Position numbers and translations under genes: made by a program. The notes beneath the pieces are model-generated. The model was not told the DNA's origin, did not search any database, and saw nothing but the letters and a program-made list of their open reading frames with translations. This document shows positions 26,772 to 37,826 of a stretch of 64,000 nt of DNA, one piece after another. Numbering within the stretch: position 1 is the stretch's first letter; each line of letters opens with the position of its first letter. Source of the stretch: Thauera aromatica_A (GTDB lineage Bacteria; Pseudomonadota; Gammaproteobacteria; Burkholderiales; Rhodocyclaceae); the NCBI RefSeq assembly GCF_023093595.1, contig NZ_JALLIK010000097.1, positions 3,992 through 67,991 of the forward strand, in the 5' to 3' direction.

Positions 26772-27509
26772 TCAGACCCGGCAAAGACATTCGAGCACGG
26801 CGCGCACGCGCACCATGGACTCCTGCAGCACCACTTCGATGTCGTCGAAATGGATGCCGTGCTCGCTCGACGAGCGGCCCGCTGCGTAGTTCACCACCAC
26901 GTTGATCGCCGCATAGGGAAGCTCGAGTTCGCGCGCGAGCACCGCTTCGGGCATCGCCGTCATGCCCACGAGTTCGGCGCCGTCGCGCTCGAAGCGGTCG
27001 ATTTCCGCCGCCGTTTCCAGGCGCGGCCCCTGGGCCGCAGCATAGACGCCGCCGTCGAAGGCGCTGTCGCCCGCCGCCGTTGCCGCGCGCAGCAGCCGCT
27101 GGCGCAAGGCCTCGTCATAGGGGCGGGTGAAATCGACGTGCCGCACCGGAGTGTCGATGCCGTCAAAAAAGGTGCTCTCGCGCCCCCAGGTGTAATCGAT
27201 GATCTGGTTCGGCACCACCAGCGTGCCCGGCGGCCAGTCGGCGCGGATGCTGCCCACCGAGGCCACCGAGACGATGCCCTCGACCTTGGCCTGCTTCAGC
27301 GCCCAGATATTGGCGCGGTAATTGACCCGGTGCGGCGGAATGGTGTGGCCGTGGCCGTGGCGGGCGAGAAAGACCACCGGCGCCTCGCACATCCTGCCGA
27401 ACGTCAGTGCAGCGGAAGGCTCGCCGAAGGGCGTGCGCGCCACTTCACGGCGCACGTTTTCCATATTCGAAAGCTGCGTCAGGCCGCTGCCGCCGATGAT
27501 TGCGAGCAT
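26772..27509 (-). CDS. S-methyl-5'-thioinosine/thioadenosine phosphorylase (PNP/MTAP family)
   Basis: This 245-residue enzyme splits methylthio-nucleosides left over from polyamine synthesis into base and methylthioribose 1-phosphate. Motifs are IIGGSGL at 4-10, FLARHGHGHTIPPHRVNYRAN at about 47-67 (in parts), GPRLETAAEI at 161-170 and VGMTAMPE at 181-188. Residue 207 in VNYAAG is Asn where MTA phosphorylases have Asp. This suggests preference for 6-oxopurines, hence methylthioinosine, as in the Pseudomonas enzyme. The ATG at 27509 is chosen over 27524 because the glycine-rich strand begins there and GGAG lies upstream. Confidence 0.8.
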   Translation of the reverse strand: MLAIIGGSGLTQLSNMENVRREVARTPFGEPSAALTFGRMCEAPVVFLARHGHGHTIPPHRVNYRANIWALKQAKVEGIVSVASVGSIRADWPPGTLVVPNQIIDYTWGRESTFFDGIDTPVRHVDFTRPYDEALRQRLLRAATAAGDSAFDGGVYAAAQGPRLETAAEIDRFERDGAELVGMTAMPEAVLARELELPYAAINVVVNYAAGRSSSEHGIHFDDIEVVLQESMVRVRAVLECLCRV

Positions 27510-27539
27510 TGAGCGAAACTCCATGGAACGGGGCGGCGG

Positions 27540-27611
27540 ATTCTATCACGGGCCCGTTCCCGCCCAGCTCGCCGAGAATTCATGTTGCAGCGCCGCAGCC
27601 CATGGTAGAAT
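27540..27611. promoter_or_regulatory. Two divergent extended -10 elements between the phosphorylase gene and typA
   Basis: TGATAGAAT on the minus strand (TAGAAT complement at 27540..27545) faces the phosphorylase gene. TGGTAGAAT on the plus strand (TAGAAT at 27606..27611) faces typA and lies 30 bases before its ATG. Both have the TG of an extended -10 box. No good -35 box was found for the first. For the second, TTGCAG occurs at a short 15-base spacing. Confidence 0.4.
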
Positions 27612-27640
27612 CCTCGCCCTTTCAAAGACTTCCCGCCTCC

Positions 27641-29458
<1,818 letters not shown>

Positions 29459-29500
29459 TCCCCGACGCCTGATCCATCTCGTTCTGCACCTGCAGGCGAC

Positions 29501-29533
29501 GAGGCCCCGCCGGGAACATCCCGCCGGGGCCTC
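29501..29533. terminator. Bidirectional hairpin terminator between typA and galU
   Basis: GAGGCCCCG pairs with CGGGGCCTC, and after one C-C mismatch CGGGA pairs with TCCCG around an ACA loop. It lies between convergent genes, 42 bases after the typA stop and about 100 bases after galU. A T-rich stretch is short on the plus strand, so efficiency is uncertain. Confidence 0.6.
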
Positions 29534-29632
29534 TGTCCTTCCGTGCCCGCCGGCGGGATCGCGCTGGCGCCGATCCCGCGACGCCGGAGCGCCGGAGCGC
29601 CCGAGTCGTCGGGCGCCACCGCCGATGAACGG

Positions 29633-30541
29633 TTATTTCTTCTTGCCGCTGGCCGCTTCCCCGCCGAAACGGCCGCGGAGATACTGCGCGAATTCGGCTC
29701 CGGTTTCCGAGTGGCGCAGGCCGAATTCGATCGTCGCCTTCAGGTACCCTAGTTTGGAGCCGCAGTCGTAGCGCACGCCGTCGAACTGGTACGCCAGCAC
29801 CGCCTCCTCCTTCAGCAGTGAGGCGATCCCGTCGGTGAGCTGGTATTCCCCTCCCGCGCCCGGCTTCAATGCGCGGATGTGGTCGAAGATGCGCGGAGTC
29901 AGGATGTAGCGCCCGACCACGGCCTGGGTGGTAGGAGCTTCTTCGGGTTTCGGCTTTTCGACGATGCCGGTCATGCGCTGCACCTGACCCTTGTCGGTCT
30001 CGGTGCTGACGATGCCGTAGCTGCGGGTTTCCTCGCGCGGCACGTTCATGGTGCCGAGCACCGAGCAGCGGTGGTAATTGTAGACATCGACCATCTGCTT
30101 CAGCACCGGCTTGCCGTCCTTGTTGTCGAGCAGGTCGTCGGCGAGGATCACGGCAAAGGCCTCGTCGCTGACCACGTGGCTCGCGCACAACACCGCATGG
30201 CCCAGACCGAGCGCTTCGGACTGGCGGATGTAGATGCAGTTGACCCCCTTCGGCACGGTCTTGCGCACGATTTCGAGCAGTTCTTTCTTGCCGCGCGCTT
30301 CGAGCTCGGTTTCCAGCTCGTAGGCCTTGTCGAAGTGATCCTCGATCGAACGCTTGGTGCGACCGGTGATGAAGATCATGTCGGTGATCCCGGCCGCCAC
30401 GGCTTCCTCGACCGCGTACTGGATCAGCGGCTTGTCGACGATCGGCAGCATTTCCTTCGGGCTGGCCTTGGTCGCCGGCAGAAAGCGCGTGCCCATGCCG
30501 GCAACCGGGAACACCGCCTTGGTGACCTTCTTCATTTTCAT
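29633..30541 (-). CDS. galU: UTP--glucose-1-phosphate uridylyltransferase
   Basis: GalU makes UDP-glucose for lipopolysaccharide, capsule and trehalose-type products. The 302-residue protein shows the nucleotidyltransferase signature FPVAGMGTRFLPATKASPKE, then PLIQYAVEEAVAAG, ADDLLDN near residue 130 and EYQLTDGI later. The start at 30541 is preceded by GGGAG at a normal distance; an in-frame ATG at 30535 is also possible. The C-terminal tail is basic and low-complexity (GGEAASGKKK). Confidence 0.95.
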   Translation of the reverse strand: MKMKKVTKAVFPVAGMGTRFLPATKASPKEMLPIVDKPLIQYAVEEAVAAGITDMIFITGRTKRSIEDHFDKAYELETELEARGKKELLEIVRKTVPKGVNCIYIRQSEALGLGHAVLCASHVVSDEAFAVILADDLLDNKDGKPVLKQMVDVYNYHRCSVLGTMNVPREETRSYGIVSTETDKGQVQRMTGIVEKPKPEEAPTTQAVVGRYILTPRIFDHIRALKPGAGGEYQLTDGIASLLKEEAVLAYQFDGVRYDCGSKLGYLKATIEFGLRHSETGAEFAQYLRGRFGGEAASGKKK

Positions 30542-30611
30542 TGCTCTCCCAGAGTGAAAGATTGCTGCATTGCAGCGGGCACGATCCTGCGCCGATCCGC
30601 CCCCGGCCGCA

Positions 30612-32729
30612 TCAGCCGTTCATGTCCGTTTCGTTCAGCAGCGCGCGCAGCCCGTCCTCGTCGAGGATGGCAAGGCCGAGCGCCTGCGCCTTGTCCAGCT
30701 TCGAGCCGGCTTCGGCACCGGCCACCACGTAGTGGGTCTTCTTCGATACCGAGCCGGCGACCTTGCCGCCCCGCGCCTCGATCAGCGCCTTGGCTTCGTC
30801 GCGGCTGAGTGTCGGCAGGGTCCCGGTGAGCACGAAAGTCTTGCCCGCGAAGGCCCCGGCCGCCGCAGTCGCCGGCTCATTCTCCTGCCATTGCACGCCG
30901 GCCGCACGCAGCTGCACGATGACTTCGCGGTTGTGCGACTCGGCAAAGAATTCGGCGATCGACTTCGCCACGATCGGGCCCACGTCCGGCACCTGCTGCA
31001 GCGCATCGACGCCGGCGGCCATCAGCGCATCCAGCTTGCCGAAGTGGCGTGCCAGATCGCGCGCGGTGGCCTCGCCCACGTTGCGGATGCCGAGCGCGAA
31101 AATGAAGCGCGCCAGCGTCGTGCTGCGACTCTTCTCGATCGCGGCCAGCAGGTTCTGCGCCGACTTTTCGCCCATGCGCTCGAGCCCGGCGAGCGCAAGC
31201 ACGTCCAGCCGGTACAGATCCACCGGCGTCTTGACGGTGGCCGCATCGACCAGCTGATCGACCAGTTTGTCGCCCAGGCCCTCGATATCCATCGCCCGCC
31301 GGCCGGCAAAGTGCAGCAGCGCCTGCTTGCGCTGCGCCGGGCAGAACAGGCCGCCGGTGCAGCGGGCCGCCGCCTCGTCCTCACCGCGCACGACATGCGA
31401 GCCGCACACCGGGCAGGTGGGGAATTTATCCAGCAGCACGAAGCGCGGCAGCTCGCGGGTCCGGCGCTCGAGCACCGGCGCGACGACTTCCGGAATGACG
31501 TCGCCGGCGCGGCGCACGATCACCCAATCGCCGATGCGCACGTCCTTGCGGTCGATCTCGTCCTGATTGTGCAGGGTGGCGTTGGTCACCGTGACTCCGC
31601 CGACGAATACCGGCTCGAGCCGCGCCACCGGAGTCAGCGCTCCGGTGCGCCCGACCTGCACCTCGATGTCGCGCAGCAAGGTCACCGCCTCCTGCGCCGG
31701 ATATTTGTGCGCGACCGCCCAGCGCGGTTCGCGGGTCAGGAAGCCGAGGCGCTGCTGCAGGGCGAGCGCATTGACCTTGTACACCACGCCGTCGATGTCG
31801 AACGCCAGCGCCTCGCGCAGCGCACCGATGCGGTCATGGAATCCGGCCAGCCCGGCGCCGCCCCGCACCACCTCGCGGTACGCACACACCGGCAGGCCGA
31901 AGGCAGCGACGGCGTCGAGCACTCCGGCATGGGTCGGCGGCAGCGTCCACCCCACGGTCTCGCCCAGGCCGTAGGCGAAGAACGACAAGGGGCGGCGCGC
32001 GGCGACGGCGGGATCGAGCTGTCGGATGCTGCCGGCAGCGGCATTCCGCGGATTGACGAAGACCTTGTCGCCGGCTTCGGCCTGGCGGCGGTTGAGGGCC
32101 TCGAAATCGTCGCGGCGCAGGTAGATTTCACCGCGGATCTCGAGCACCGGCGGCGCCTCGCCGCGCAGGCGCAAGGGAATCGCCTTCACCGTCCGGACGT
32201 TGGCGGTCACATCCTCGCCGGTTTCACCGTCGCCGCGGGTGGCGGCCTGGACCAGCACGCCGTGCTCATAGCGCAGGTTGATCGCCAAGCCGTCGAACTT
32301 GAGCTCGACCGCGTATTCGACTTCGGGATCGCCCTCCCCCAGGCCCAGCTCGCGGCGCGTGCGTGCATCGAACGCCCAGGCCCCGCTCGCCTCGGTGTCG
32401 GTTTCGGTGCGGATCGACAGCATCGGCAGCCGGTGGCGCACCGGAGCGAACTGGGCGAGCGGCTGGCCGCCCACGCGCCGGGTCGGCGAGTCCGCCGTGC
32501 ACAGCGCCGGATCGGCGGTCTCGAGCGCCTGCAGTTCGCGAAACAGGCGGTCGTATTCGGCGTCCGGAATGGTCGGCGCGTCGAGCACGTAGTAAGCGTG
32601 GTCGTGGCGCGCGATTTGCGCACGCAGTTCGGCTGCGCGCAGAGCGGCCGCGTTCGGGTCGTCCTTGCCGGACGCGGCGGGGCGATCGCCGCGCGGCTGC
32701 GCGGCACCGTTCGCAAATGGATCCATCAC
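30612..32729 (-). CDS. ligA: NAD-dependent DNA ligase
   Basis: LigA seals nicks during replication and repair. The 705-residue protein has the Ia domain and nucleotidyltransferase core with the adenylated Lys in AVELKFDGLAINLRYEHG, the zinc finger CPVCGSHVVRGEDEAAARC and LFCPAQ, helix-hairpin-helix repeats, and a C-terminal BRCT domain beginning GAFAGKTFVLTGTLPTLSRD. It starts 10 bases after zipA; the smc-zipA-ligA order is common. Confidence 0.96.
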   Translation of the reverse strand: MMDPFANGAAQPRGDRPAASGKDDPNAAALRAAELRAQIARHDHAYYVLDAPTIPDAEYDRLFRELQALETADPALCTADSPTRRVGGQPLAQFAPVRHRLPMLSIRTETDTEASGAWAFDARTRRELGLGEGDPEVEYAVELKFDGLAINLRYEHGVLVQAATRGDGETGEDVTANVRTVKAIPLRLRGEAPPVLEIRGEIYLRRDDFEALNRRQAEAGDKVFVNPRNAAAGSIRQLDPAVAARRPLSFFAYGLGETVGWTLPPTHAGVLDAVAAFGLPVCAYREVVRGGAGLAGFHDRIGALREALAFDIDGVVYKVNALALQQRLGFLTREPRWAVAHKYPAQEAVTLLRDIEVQVGRTGALTPVARLEPVFVGGVTVTNATLHNQDEIDRKDVRIGDWVIVRRAGDVIPEVVAPVLERRTRELPRFVLLDKFPTCPVCGSHVVRGEDEAAARCTGGLFCPAQRKQALLHFAGRRAMDIEGLGDKLVDQLVDAATVKTPVDLYRLDVLALAGLERMGEKSAQNLLAAIEKSRSTTLARFIFALGIRNVGEATARDLARHFGKLDALMAAGVDALQQVPDVGPIVAKSIAEFFAESHNREVIVQLRAAGVQWQENEPATAAAGAFAGKTFVLTGTLPTLSRDEAKALIEARGGKVAGSVSKKTHYVVAGAEAGSKLDKAQALGLAILDEDGLRALLNETDMNG

Positions 32730-32739
32730 GCCAGGATCG

Positions 32740-33825
32740 TCACACTGAGAACAGCCGCCGCGCCAGCAGGCCGCCAGCCGAAATGCCGCGCTCGGCCATG
32801 CGCTGCTGGAACTGCTCGACCTGAGCCCGGATCAGTGCCGCGGCATCCGCCCCGAACGGGGTACGGTTGTCATCGACGACGCTGCCTTCGAGGCGCTCGG
32901 CGAGATCGGAGGCGGTACGCATCAGGCGGTCGAAGGCCGTGACCCCATCGGCGACGTGCGGCACATCAATGACGAACGTCAGGCCGCGGGTCACCAGCCG
33001 TGCCATGCCGCCTTCGACGAATAGTTCGGGTTCGAGGTTGCTCAATGTGAACAGGGTCGCGCCGCCATCATCGACGGCATGGAAGCTGCCATCGCCGGCC
33101 AGCCCGAGACCGAGCTGTTCGGCGAGCCGCTGCACTTCTGCGCCTTCGAACTGGCGCTCGCGGGCGACCACGTTGACTCCGATCTGCACGTCGACATCGG
33201 CGCAGAAGCGATCCAGTTCGGCGGCGTTGCGCAGGGTTTCGGCGCGCAGCGGCAAGCCCGGCGGCAGCGCCATCACGGCGTCGGCGACGCGCTGCACGCC
33301 GCCGCTGAAGCGCATGAAATCGGCCTCTCCGATCGAGCCCTGGCGGTCGACCAGCTGCAGCCCGGCACAGAACCAGTGGCAAGCGCCCGTGCGCTCCGGC
33401 CCCAGCGCATGCCACTGGTTCTGGGTGTCGTCGAAGCCGAACCAGCGCACCGGCTTGCCCAGCCCGGCCAGATACTCCGACTGAAGCTGCCACAGCCGCT
33501 GCACCTCAAGCGGTTCGATGACTTCCAGGTGGATCACGCAGTCGGCACGCGCATCGAGCAGATCGGGCAGCGACGGGGCGCTGCGCTTGAGCGGGGCCTC
33601 GTTGAAGCGGCGCGGGCCGTCCTCCTCCGCCAGGCCGGGCTCGCGGCGCTCAGCCGTGGCGCTGCCGCCGACTTGCGGCTCGAGCAGCACGTCGCGGTGC
33701 TCGGACTTGAAGGCACGCTCGGCCTCGCGCCGGTGCTTGCGTTCCTGCCACTTGTTGTAAGCCACGATCAGCACCACCACGGCGATGCCGGCGCCGATCA
33801 AAGCGATCTGAAGTTCGCTATCCAT
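32740..33825 (-). CDS. zipA: Cell division protein ZipA
   Basis: ZipA anchors FtsZ to the membrane. The 361-residue protein begins with one transmembrane helix (LQIALIGAGIAVVVLIVAY, about residues 5-23), followed by a basic stretch and a charged linker. A ZipA C-terminal FtsZ-binding domain (about 120-350) follows, with VIHLEVIEPLEV, DFMRFSGGVQRV and FVIDVPHVADGVTAFDRLM. Its place between smc and ligA supports the call. The linker is shorter and less Pro/Gln-rich than in enterics. Confidence 0.88.
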   Translation of the reverse strand: MDSELQIALIGAGIAVVVLIVAYNKWQERKHRREAERAFKSEHRDVLLEPQVGGSATAERREPGLAEEDGPRRFNEAPLKRSAPSLPDLLDARADCVIHLEVIEPLEVQRLWQLQSEYLAGLGKPVRWFGFDDTQNQWHALGPERTGACHWFCAGLQLVDRQGSIGEADFMRFSGGVQRVADAVMALPPGLPLRAETLRNAAELDRFCADVDVQIGVNVVARERQFEGAEVQRLAEQLGLGLAGDGSFHAVDDGGATLFTLSNLEPELFVEGGMARLVTRGLTFVIDVPHVADGVTAFDRLMRTASDLAERLEGSVVDDNRTPFGADAAALIRAQVEQFQQRMAERGISAGGLLARRLFSV

Positions 33826-33859
33826 TCGTATCCCATATTCCAGAATTGCCTTGAATTCC

Positions 33860-36800
33860 TCAGGCTGCGGCCGGTTCGGCCAGACGCAGCGCCTGTTCGA
33901 TATCGACTTCGACGACGCGCGACACGCCTTGCTCCTGCATCGTCACACCGACGAGCTGCTGCGCGAATTCCATCGTGATCTTGCTGTGGCTGATGAAGAT
34001 GAACTGGGTCTGCGATGACATGCGCTTGACCATGGCGGCGTAGCGCTCGGTGTTGGTATCGTCCAGCGGAGCATCCACCTCGTCAAGCATGCAGAACGGC
34101 GCCGGATTGAGCTGGAACATCGCAAACACCAGCGCAATCGCGGTCAGCGCCTTCTCACCGCCCGAGAGCAGGTGGATCGAGGTGTTCTTCTTGCCCGGCG
34201 GCTGAGCCACGATCTGGATGCCGGCATCGAGAATCTCCTCGCCGGTCAGCACCAGCGCTGCGCGACCGCCGCCGAACAGCTGCGGAAACAGGGTGCCGAA
34301 CTGGCGATCGACCGTATTGTAGGTCTGCTGCAGCTGCTCGCGGGTCTCGCGGTCGATACGCCGGATCGCGTCCTCCAGCGTGTCGATGGCCTGCAGCAGA
34401 TCCTCGGTCTGGGCATCGAGATAACCCTTGCGTTCGGCTGCGCTGTTCAATTCGTCGAGCGCGGCGAGGTTTACCGCCCCGAGCTCGGCGATTTCGCGCC
34501 CCAGGCGGGCCACTTCGCGCTGCAGCGCGGCTTCCTTCGGCGCGTCGGCGAGCAGTGGCGCGAGGGCGGCTTCGTCGGCCTGCGCTTCCTGCAAGCGCTC
34601 GTCGCACTGGCCCTCCGCCAGCGCGGCGGCCTGCACCGCGAGGCGCAGCTCCGCGACCCGGGCGCGGACCGGAGCGGCCTCGTGCTCGGTGCGCAGGCGT
34701 GCCTCCTCGCCTTGCCTGAGCGCCGCGGCGGCCGCCTCGAGCGCATCGCGGCTGGTGGCGAGCGCGCTTTCACGCCGCCCCCGCAGGGCGAGCGCATGTT
34801 GCAATGCGTCGGCGCTGCGGCGGTCGTCGACCCCACCCAGCTCGGCATCGGCGACCGTGCGCTCGGCCGCGATACGCGCCAGCTGCTCGCCGGCAAGGAG
34901 CCGGTTGCGGGCGAGGTCTTCGAGCTTTCCGCGACATTCGCGCGCGGAAAATTCCGCCTCCTGCACTTCACGCACTGCGGCCTGTTCCAGCGCACGCGCT
35001 TCGCGCAGCGCTTGTTCGCGCTCGCGCAGCACCTCGGCGGCGGCATCCAGGCGGGCGCGCTGCACGTCGGCCAGCTCGGCCGAGCGCGCCTGCTCGAGTT
35101 CGGCACGGGCGAAGTGTCCGCGCTCGCTCGCCTCCAGGCGAACCACGTCTTCGAGATCGCGGGCGAGCTGGTCGCGACGCTCCTCGGCGCGGCTGCGCGC
35201 CTGGGCGAGCTTGAGCGCTTCGACCTGCTCCGCATGCAGCCGGGCCTGCGCTTCCTGGATGTCGCGACGCAAGCCGTTGGCGCGCTCGTGCAGCGCCGCG
35301 GCGGCCGACTCGGCCGTGCGCAGGGCGTCGCCGGCGGTGCAGGCGTCCGCCTCGAGCGTCTGCCGCTCGAGAGCGAGGGCGTCGATTTCGCGCTGGCGCT
35401 CGAGGACGCCGTGGGTACGGCTGTCGGGGACGTGATGGACCAGCGCATCGCGGCTCAGGATCTGTCCGCGGGGGCCAACCAGGCTGACCCCGGGTGGCAG
35501 CTCCGCACGGCGGGGAAGCCAGTCTTCCAACTGGTCGACGGCGTGGATGCCGGCGAGGAAATCATCGACCAGCGCGCGCAGGGCGGGATCGGCGACGCGC
35601 ACCAGGGTCGCCAGTGCGCGCGGCAGCGTGCCGTGCGCGGCTTCGCCGCCGGCACGCGCCGGAGTGCTCCCTGGTGCACGGGCGAAACCGATCGCCAGCG
35701 ATTCCGGCGGAGCTTCGTCCAGCACCGCCTGCGCCGCGCCTCCGGCGACCGGCGCATCGTCTACGATCAGGGCGGAAAGGCGCTCGCGCAGCGCGGCATG
35801 GACGGCACCGTCCCAGCCGGCTTCCACCTGCAGCTGCGTCCACAGCGGCGCCAGCGTGTCGAGGCCGTGGCGTTCGAGCCAGTCGCCGAGCTTGCCCTGC
35901 GACTGCACGCGGGCCTGCAGCTGGGCCAGCGCGTCGTGGCGCGCGCGCAGCTCGGTCAGCCGGCGCTGCACCCTGCGCTCGTGCTCGAGCGCGGCTTCGA
36001 GCCCCGCCTGGGCACCGGGCAGGCGCAACTGGACCGCGGCAAGCTCGTGCTGCGCGGCTTCGAGCGCCTCCTGCATGGCTTCGAGGCGGGCTTCGCACTC
36101 GGCGATCCGCTCCGGATCGGGGCCGGCGATGCTCCCCTGCTCCACTTCGAGGCGGCCACGGCGTTGCTGCAGCGCATCGAGCGCACGCGCGGCATTGGCG
36201 CAGTGGGCCTCCTCCACTTTCAGCTGCTGCTCGGTCTGTGCCAGTTCGCGCCGCACTGCGGCCACGGTGGTGTCGGCGGCCTGGCGGGCGGCCTCGAGCT
36301 CGGGAACGCGCCCGGCGATCTCGTCATGGCGGGCTCCGGCCTGTTCTGCACGCAGCGCGGCATGTTCGGCGAGTGCCTCCCAGCGCTCGCGCTCGGCACC
36401 GAGGCTTGCGCTGCGCGCCTGCCAGTGGTCGTGTTCGGTTTCGAGCTGGGCGAGGCGGGCTTCGAGGCGTGCGCGGGCTTCCGCCCGGTGCCGCAGTTCG
36501 GCTTCGAGCCGGGTGACTTCGGCACTGCTTGCGAGGAGTTCGCCGTGGGCATGATGGACCGCTTCGGAGGCTTCGAAGTGCGCGCCGCGAGCGGCCTCCA
36601 CCGCCGCCTCGAGCGTCTGCAGGCGGGCGCTGTCGGCTTCGATGCGCTGGCCGGCCTCGGTCAGCGCCTGGGCCAGGCGCCGGTGTTCGGCACGCGCCTC
36701 GTCACGCTTGATCAGCCACAGCAGCTGCTGCTTCTGCAGATGGGCGGCACTCAGCGCGTGATAGCGCGCGGCGACTTCGGCCTGCGCCTCGAGATGGACG

Positions 36801-37414
36801 ATGCGCTCGCCCAGTTCCATGCGGATATCGTCGAGACGGGCGAGATTGTCGCGTGCATCGCGCAAGCGCCCTTCGGTTTCCTTGCGCCGCTCGCGGTACT
36901 TGGTCACCCCCGCGGCCTCTTCGAGAAAGCCGCGGATTTCTTCCGGACGGGCTTCGATGATGCGCGAAATCATCCCCTGCTCGATGATCGCGTAGGCCCG
37001 CGGCCCCAGGCCGGTGCCGAGAAAAAGGTCGATCACGTCCTTGCGCCGGACGTGCAGGTTGTTGATGTAATAGGTCGACTCGCCGGAGCGGTCGAGCACG
37101 CGCTTGACCGCGATTTCCGCATAGCGCGACCACTGTCCGGCGGCCTTCCCTTCGCCGTTGTCGAACACCAGCTCGACGCTGGCGCGCGACACCGCCTTGC
37201 GCGTGGTCGAACCGTTGAAGATCACGTCCTGCATCGACTCGCCGCGCAAGGCCGAGGCCCGCGTCTCGCCCAGCACCCAGCGCACCGCGTCGATGATGTT
37301 CGACTTGCCGCAGCCGTTCGGCCCGACCACGCCGACCAGGTTGCCGGGAGTGAGCACCGTGGTCGGATCGACAAAGGTCTTGAAGCCGGCGAGTTTGAGC
37401 TTGGAAAGACGCAC
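33860..37414 (-). CDS. smc: Chromosome segregation ATPase SMC
   Basis: SMC organises and compacts the chromosome with ScpA/ScpB. The GTG start at 37414 (VRLSKLKLAGFKTFVDPTTV) gives 1,184 residues, the usual size; open sequence further upstream does not resemble the family. Walker A is GPNGCGKSNIIDAV at about 32-45. Two long coiled coils (about 170-500 and 660-1010) flank a hinge near 510-650. The C-terminal head has the signature LSGGEKALTAIALVFAMF and Walker B PFCMLDEVDAPLDDTN. An antisense open frame of over 1,100 codons is a mirror effect of high GC. Confidence 0.95.
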   Translation of the reverse strand: MRLSKLKLAGFKTFVDPTTVLTPGNLVGVVGPNGCGKSNIIDAVRWVLGETRASALRGESMQDVIFNGSTTRKAVSRASVELVFDNGEGKAAGQWSRYAEIAVKRVLDRSGESTYYINNLHVRRKDVIDLFLGTGLGPRAYAIIEQGMISRIIEARPEEIRGFLEEAAGVTKYRERRKETEGRLRDARDNLARLDDIRMELGERIVHLEAQAEVAARYHALSAAHLQKQQLLWLIKRDEARAEHRRLAQALTEAGQRIEADSARLQTLEAAVEAARGAHFEASEAVHHAHGELLASSAEVTRLEAELRHRAEARARLEARLAQLETEHDHWQARSASLGAERERWEALAEHAALRAEQAGARHDEIAGRVPELEAARQAADTTVAAVRRELAQTEQQLKVEEAHCANAARALDALQQRRGRLEVEQGSIAGPDPERIAECEARLEAMQEALEAAQHELAAVQLRLPGAQAGLEAALEHERRVQRRLTELRARHDALAQLQARVQSQGKLGDWLERHGLDTLAPLWTQLQVEAGWDGAVHAALRERLSALIVDDAPVAGGAAQAVLDEAPPESLAIGFARAPGSTPARAGGEAAHGTLPRALATLVRVADPALRALVDDFLAGIHAVDQLEDWLPRRAELPPGVSLVGPRGQILSRDALVHHVPDSRTHGVLERQREIDALALERQTLEADACTAGDALRTAESAAAALHERANGLRRDIQEAQARLHAEQVEALKLAQARSRAEERRDQLARDLEDVVRLEASERGHFARAELEQARSAELADVQRARLDAAAEVLREREQALREARALEQAAVREVQEAEFSARECRGKLEDLARNRLLAGEQLARIAAERTVADAELGGVDDRRSADALQHALALRGRRESALATSRDALEAAAAALRQGEEARLRTEHEAAPVRARVAELRLAVQAAALAEGQCDERLQEAQADEAALAPLLADAPKEAALQREVARLGREIAELGAVNLAALDELNSAAERKGYLDAQTEDLLQAIDTLEDAIRRIDRETREQLQQTYNTVDRQFGTLFPQLFGGGRAALVLTGEEILDAGIQIVAQPPGKKNTSIHLLSGGEKALTAIALVFAMFQLNPAPFCMLDEVDAPLDDTNTERYAAMVKRMSSQTQFIFISHSKITMEFAQQLVGVTMQEQGVSRVVEVDIEQALRLAEPAAA

Positions 37415-37604
37415 GAAGGGGAAGGCCGGAGAGGAAATCCGAAATCGCGCCTGCGACACCGCCATCACAGCAGGCACGGCGCGCATGATAGCACCCTCCC
37501 CTGCGGCCAACGCCTGCGCCCGGCGGTGAATTGCAACGAAGTATCGACCTTGCCGCGCGCCCTCTCGCGCGACATGAAACATACTGCAGCTCGCGGGGAG
37601 ATGC

Positions 37605-37610
37605 GATAAT
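37605..37610 (+). promoter_or_regulatory. Extended -10 element before the dapC unit
   Basis: TGCGATAAT lies in the smc/dapC divergent region, giving an expected start near 37617 and a short leader before the small frame at 37653. No convincing -35 box is present at 17 bases, which is acceptable for an extended -10 promoter. The rest of the 238-base region between smc and the small frame shows no gene. Confidence 0.4.
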
Positions 37611-37652
37611 TCCGTGCCACGCAACGCCAACAACGCAGGACAAGGGAAAACC

Positions 37653-37826
37653 ATGCCGACCGATGTCGAAATCATGGCGCGGATCACAGCGCGGCAACAG
37701 CAGGTCGTCGCGATCCGCCCGCAGGAAGGAGCCGCAGGGATGCCCGCGTGGCGCAAGGCGGCGATCACCGCCAGAGGCGCGAGCGACGGCTTCCCGGTCC
37801 CCGCGGAGGAGGCAGGACAGCCATGA
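37653..37826 (+). CDS. Small hypothetical protein coupled to dapC
   Basis: This 57-codon frame (MPTDVEIMARITARQQQVVA at its start) has mostly G or C in third codon positions, like neighbouring genes. It follows a promoter-like element by about 40 bases and ends in TGA overlapping the dapC ATG (ATGA), a sign of translational coupling. It has no signal peptide, membrane helix or recognised domain. It may be a true small protein or a leader frame that tunes dapC translation; an accidental frame is possible. Function is unknown. Confidence 0.4.
   Translation: MPTDVEIMARITARQQQVVAIRPQEGAAGMPAWRKAAITARGASDGFPVPAEEAGQP

Noticed and set aside
34172..37609. 1,145-codon open frame antisense to smc
   Set aside because: Its composition simply reflects the reverse complement of SMC coiled-coil codons; smc itself has all family motifs.
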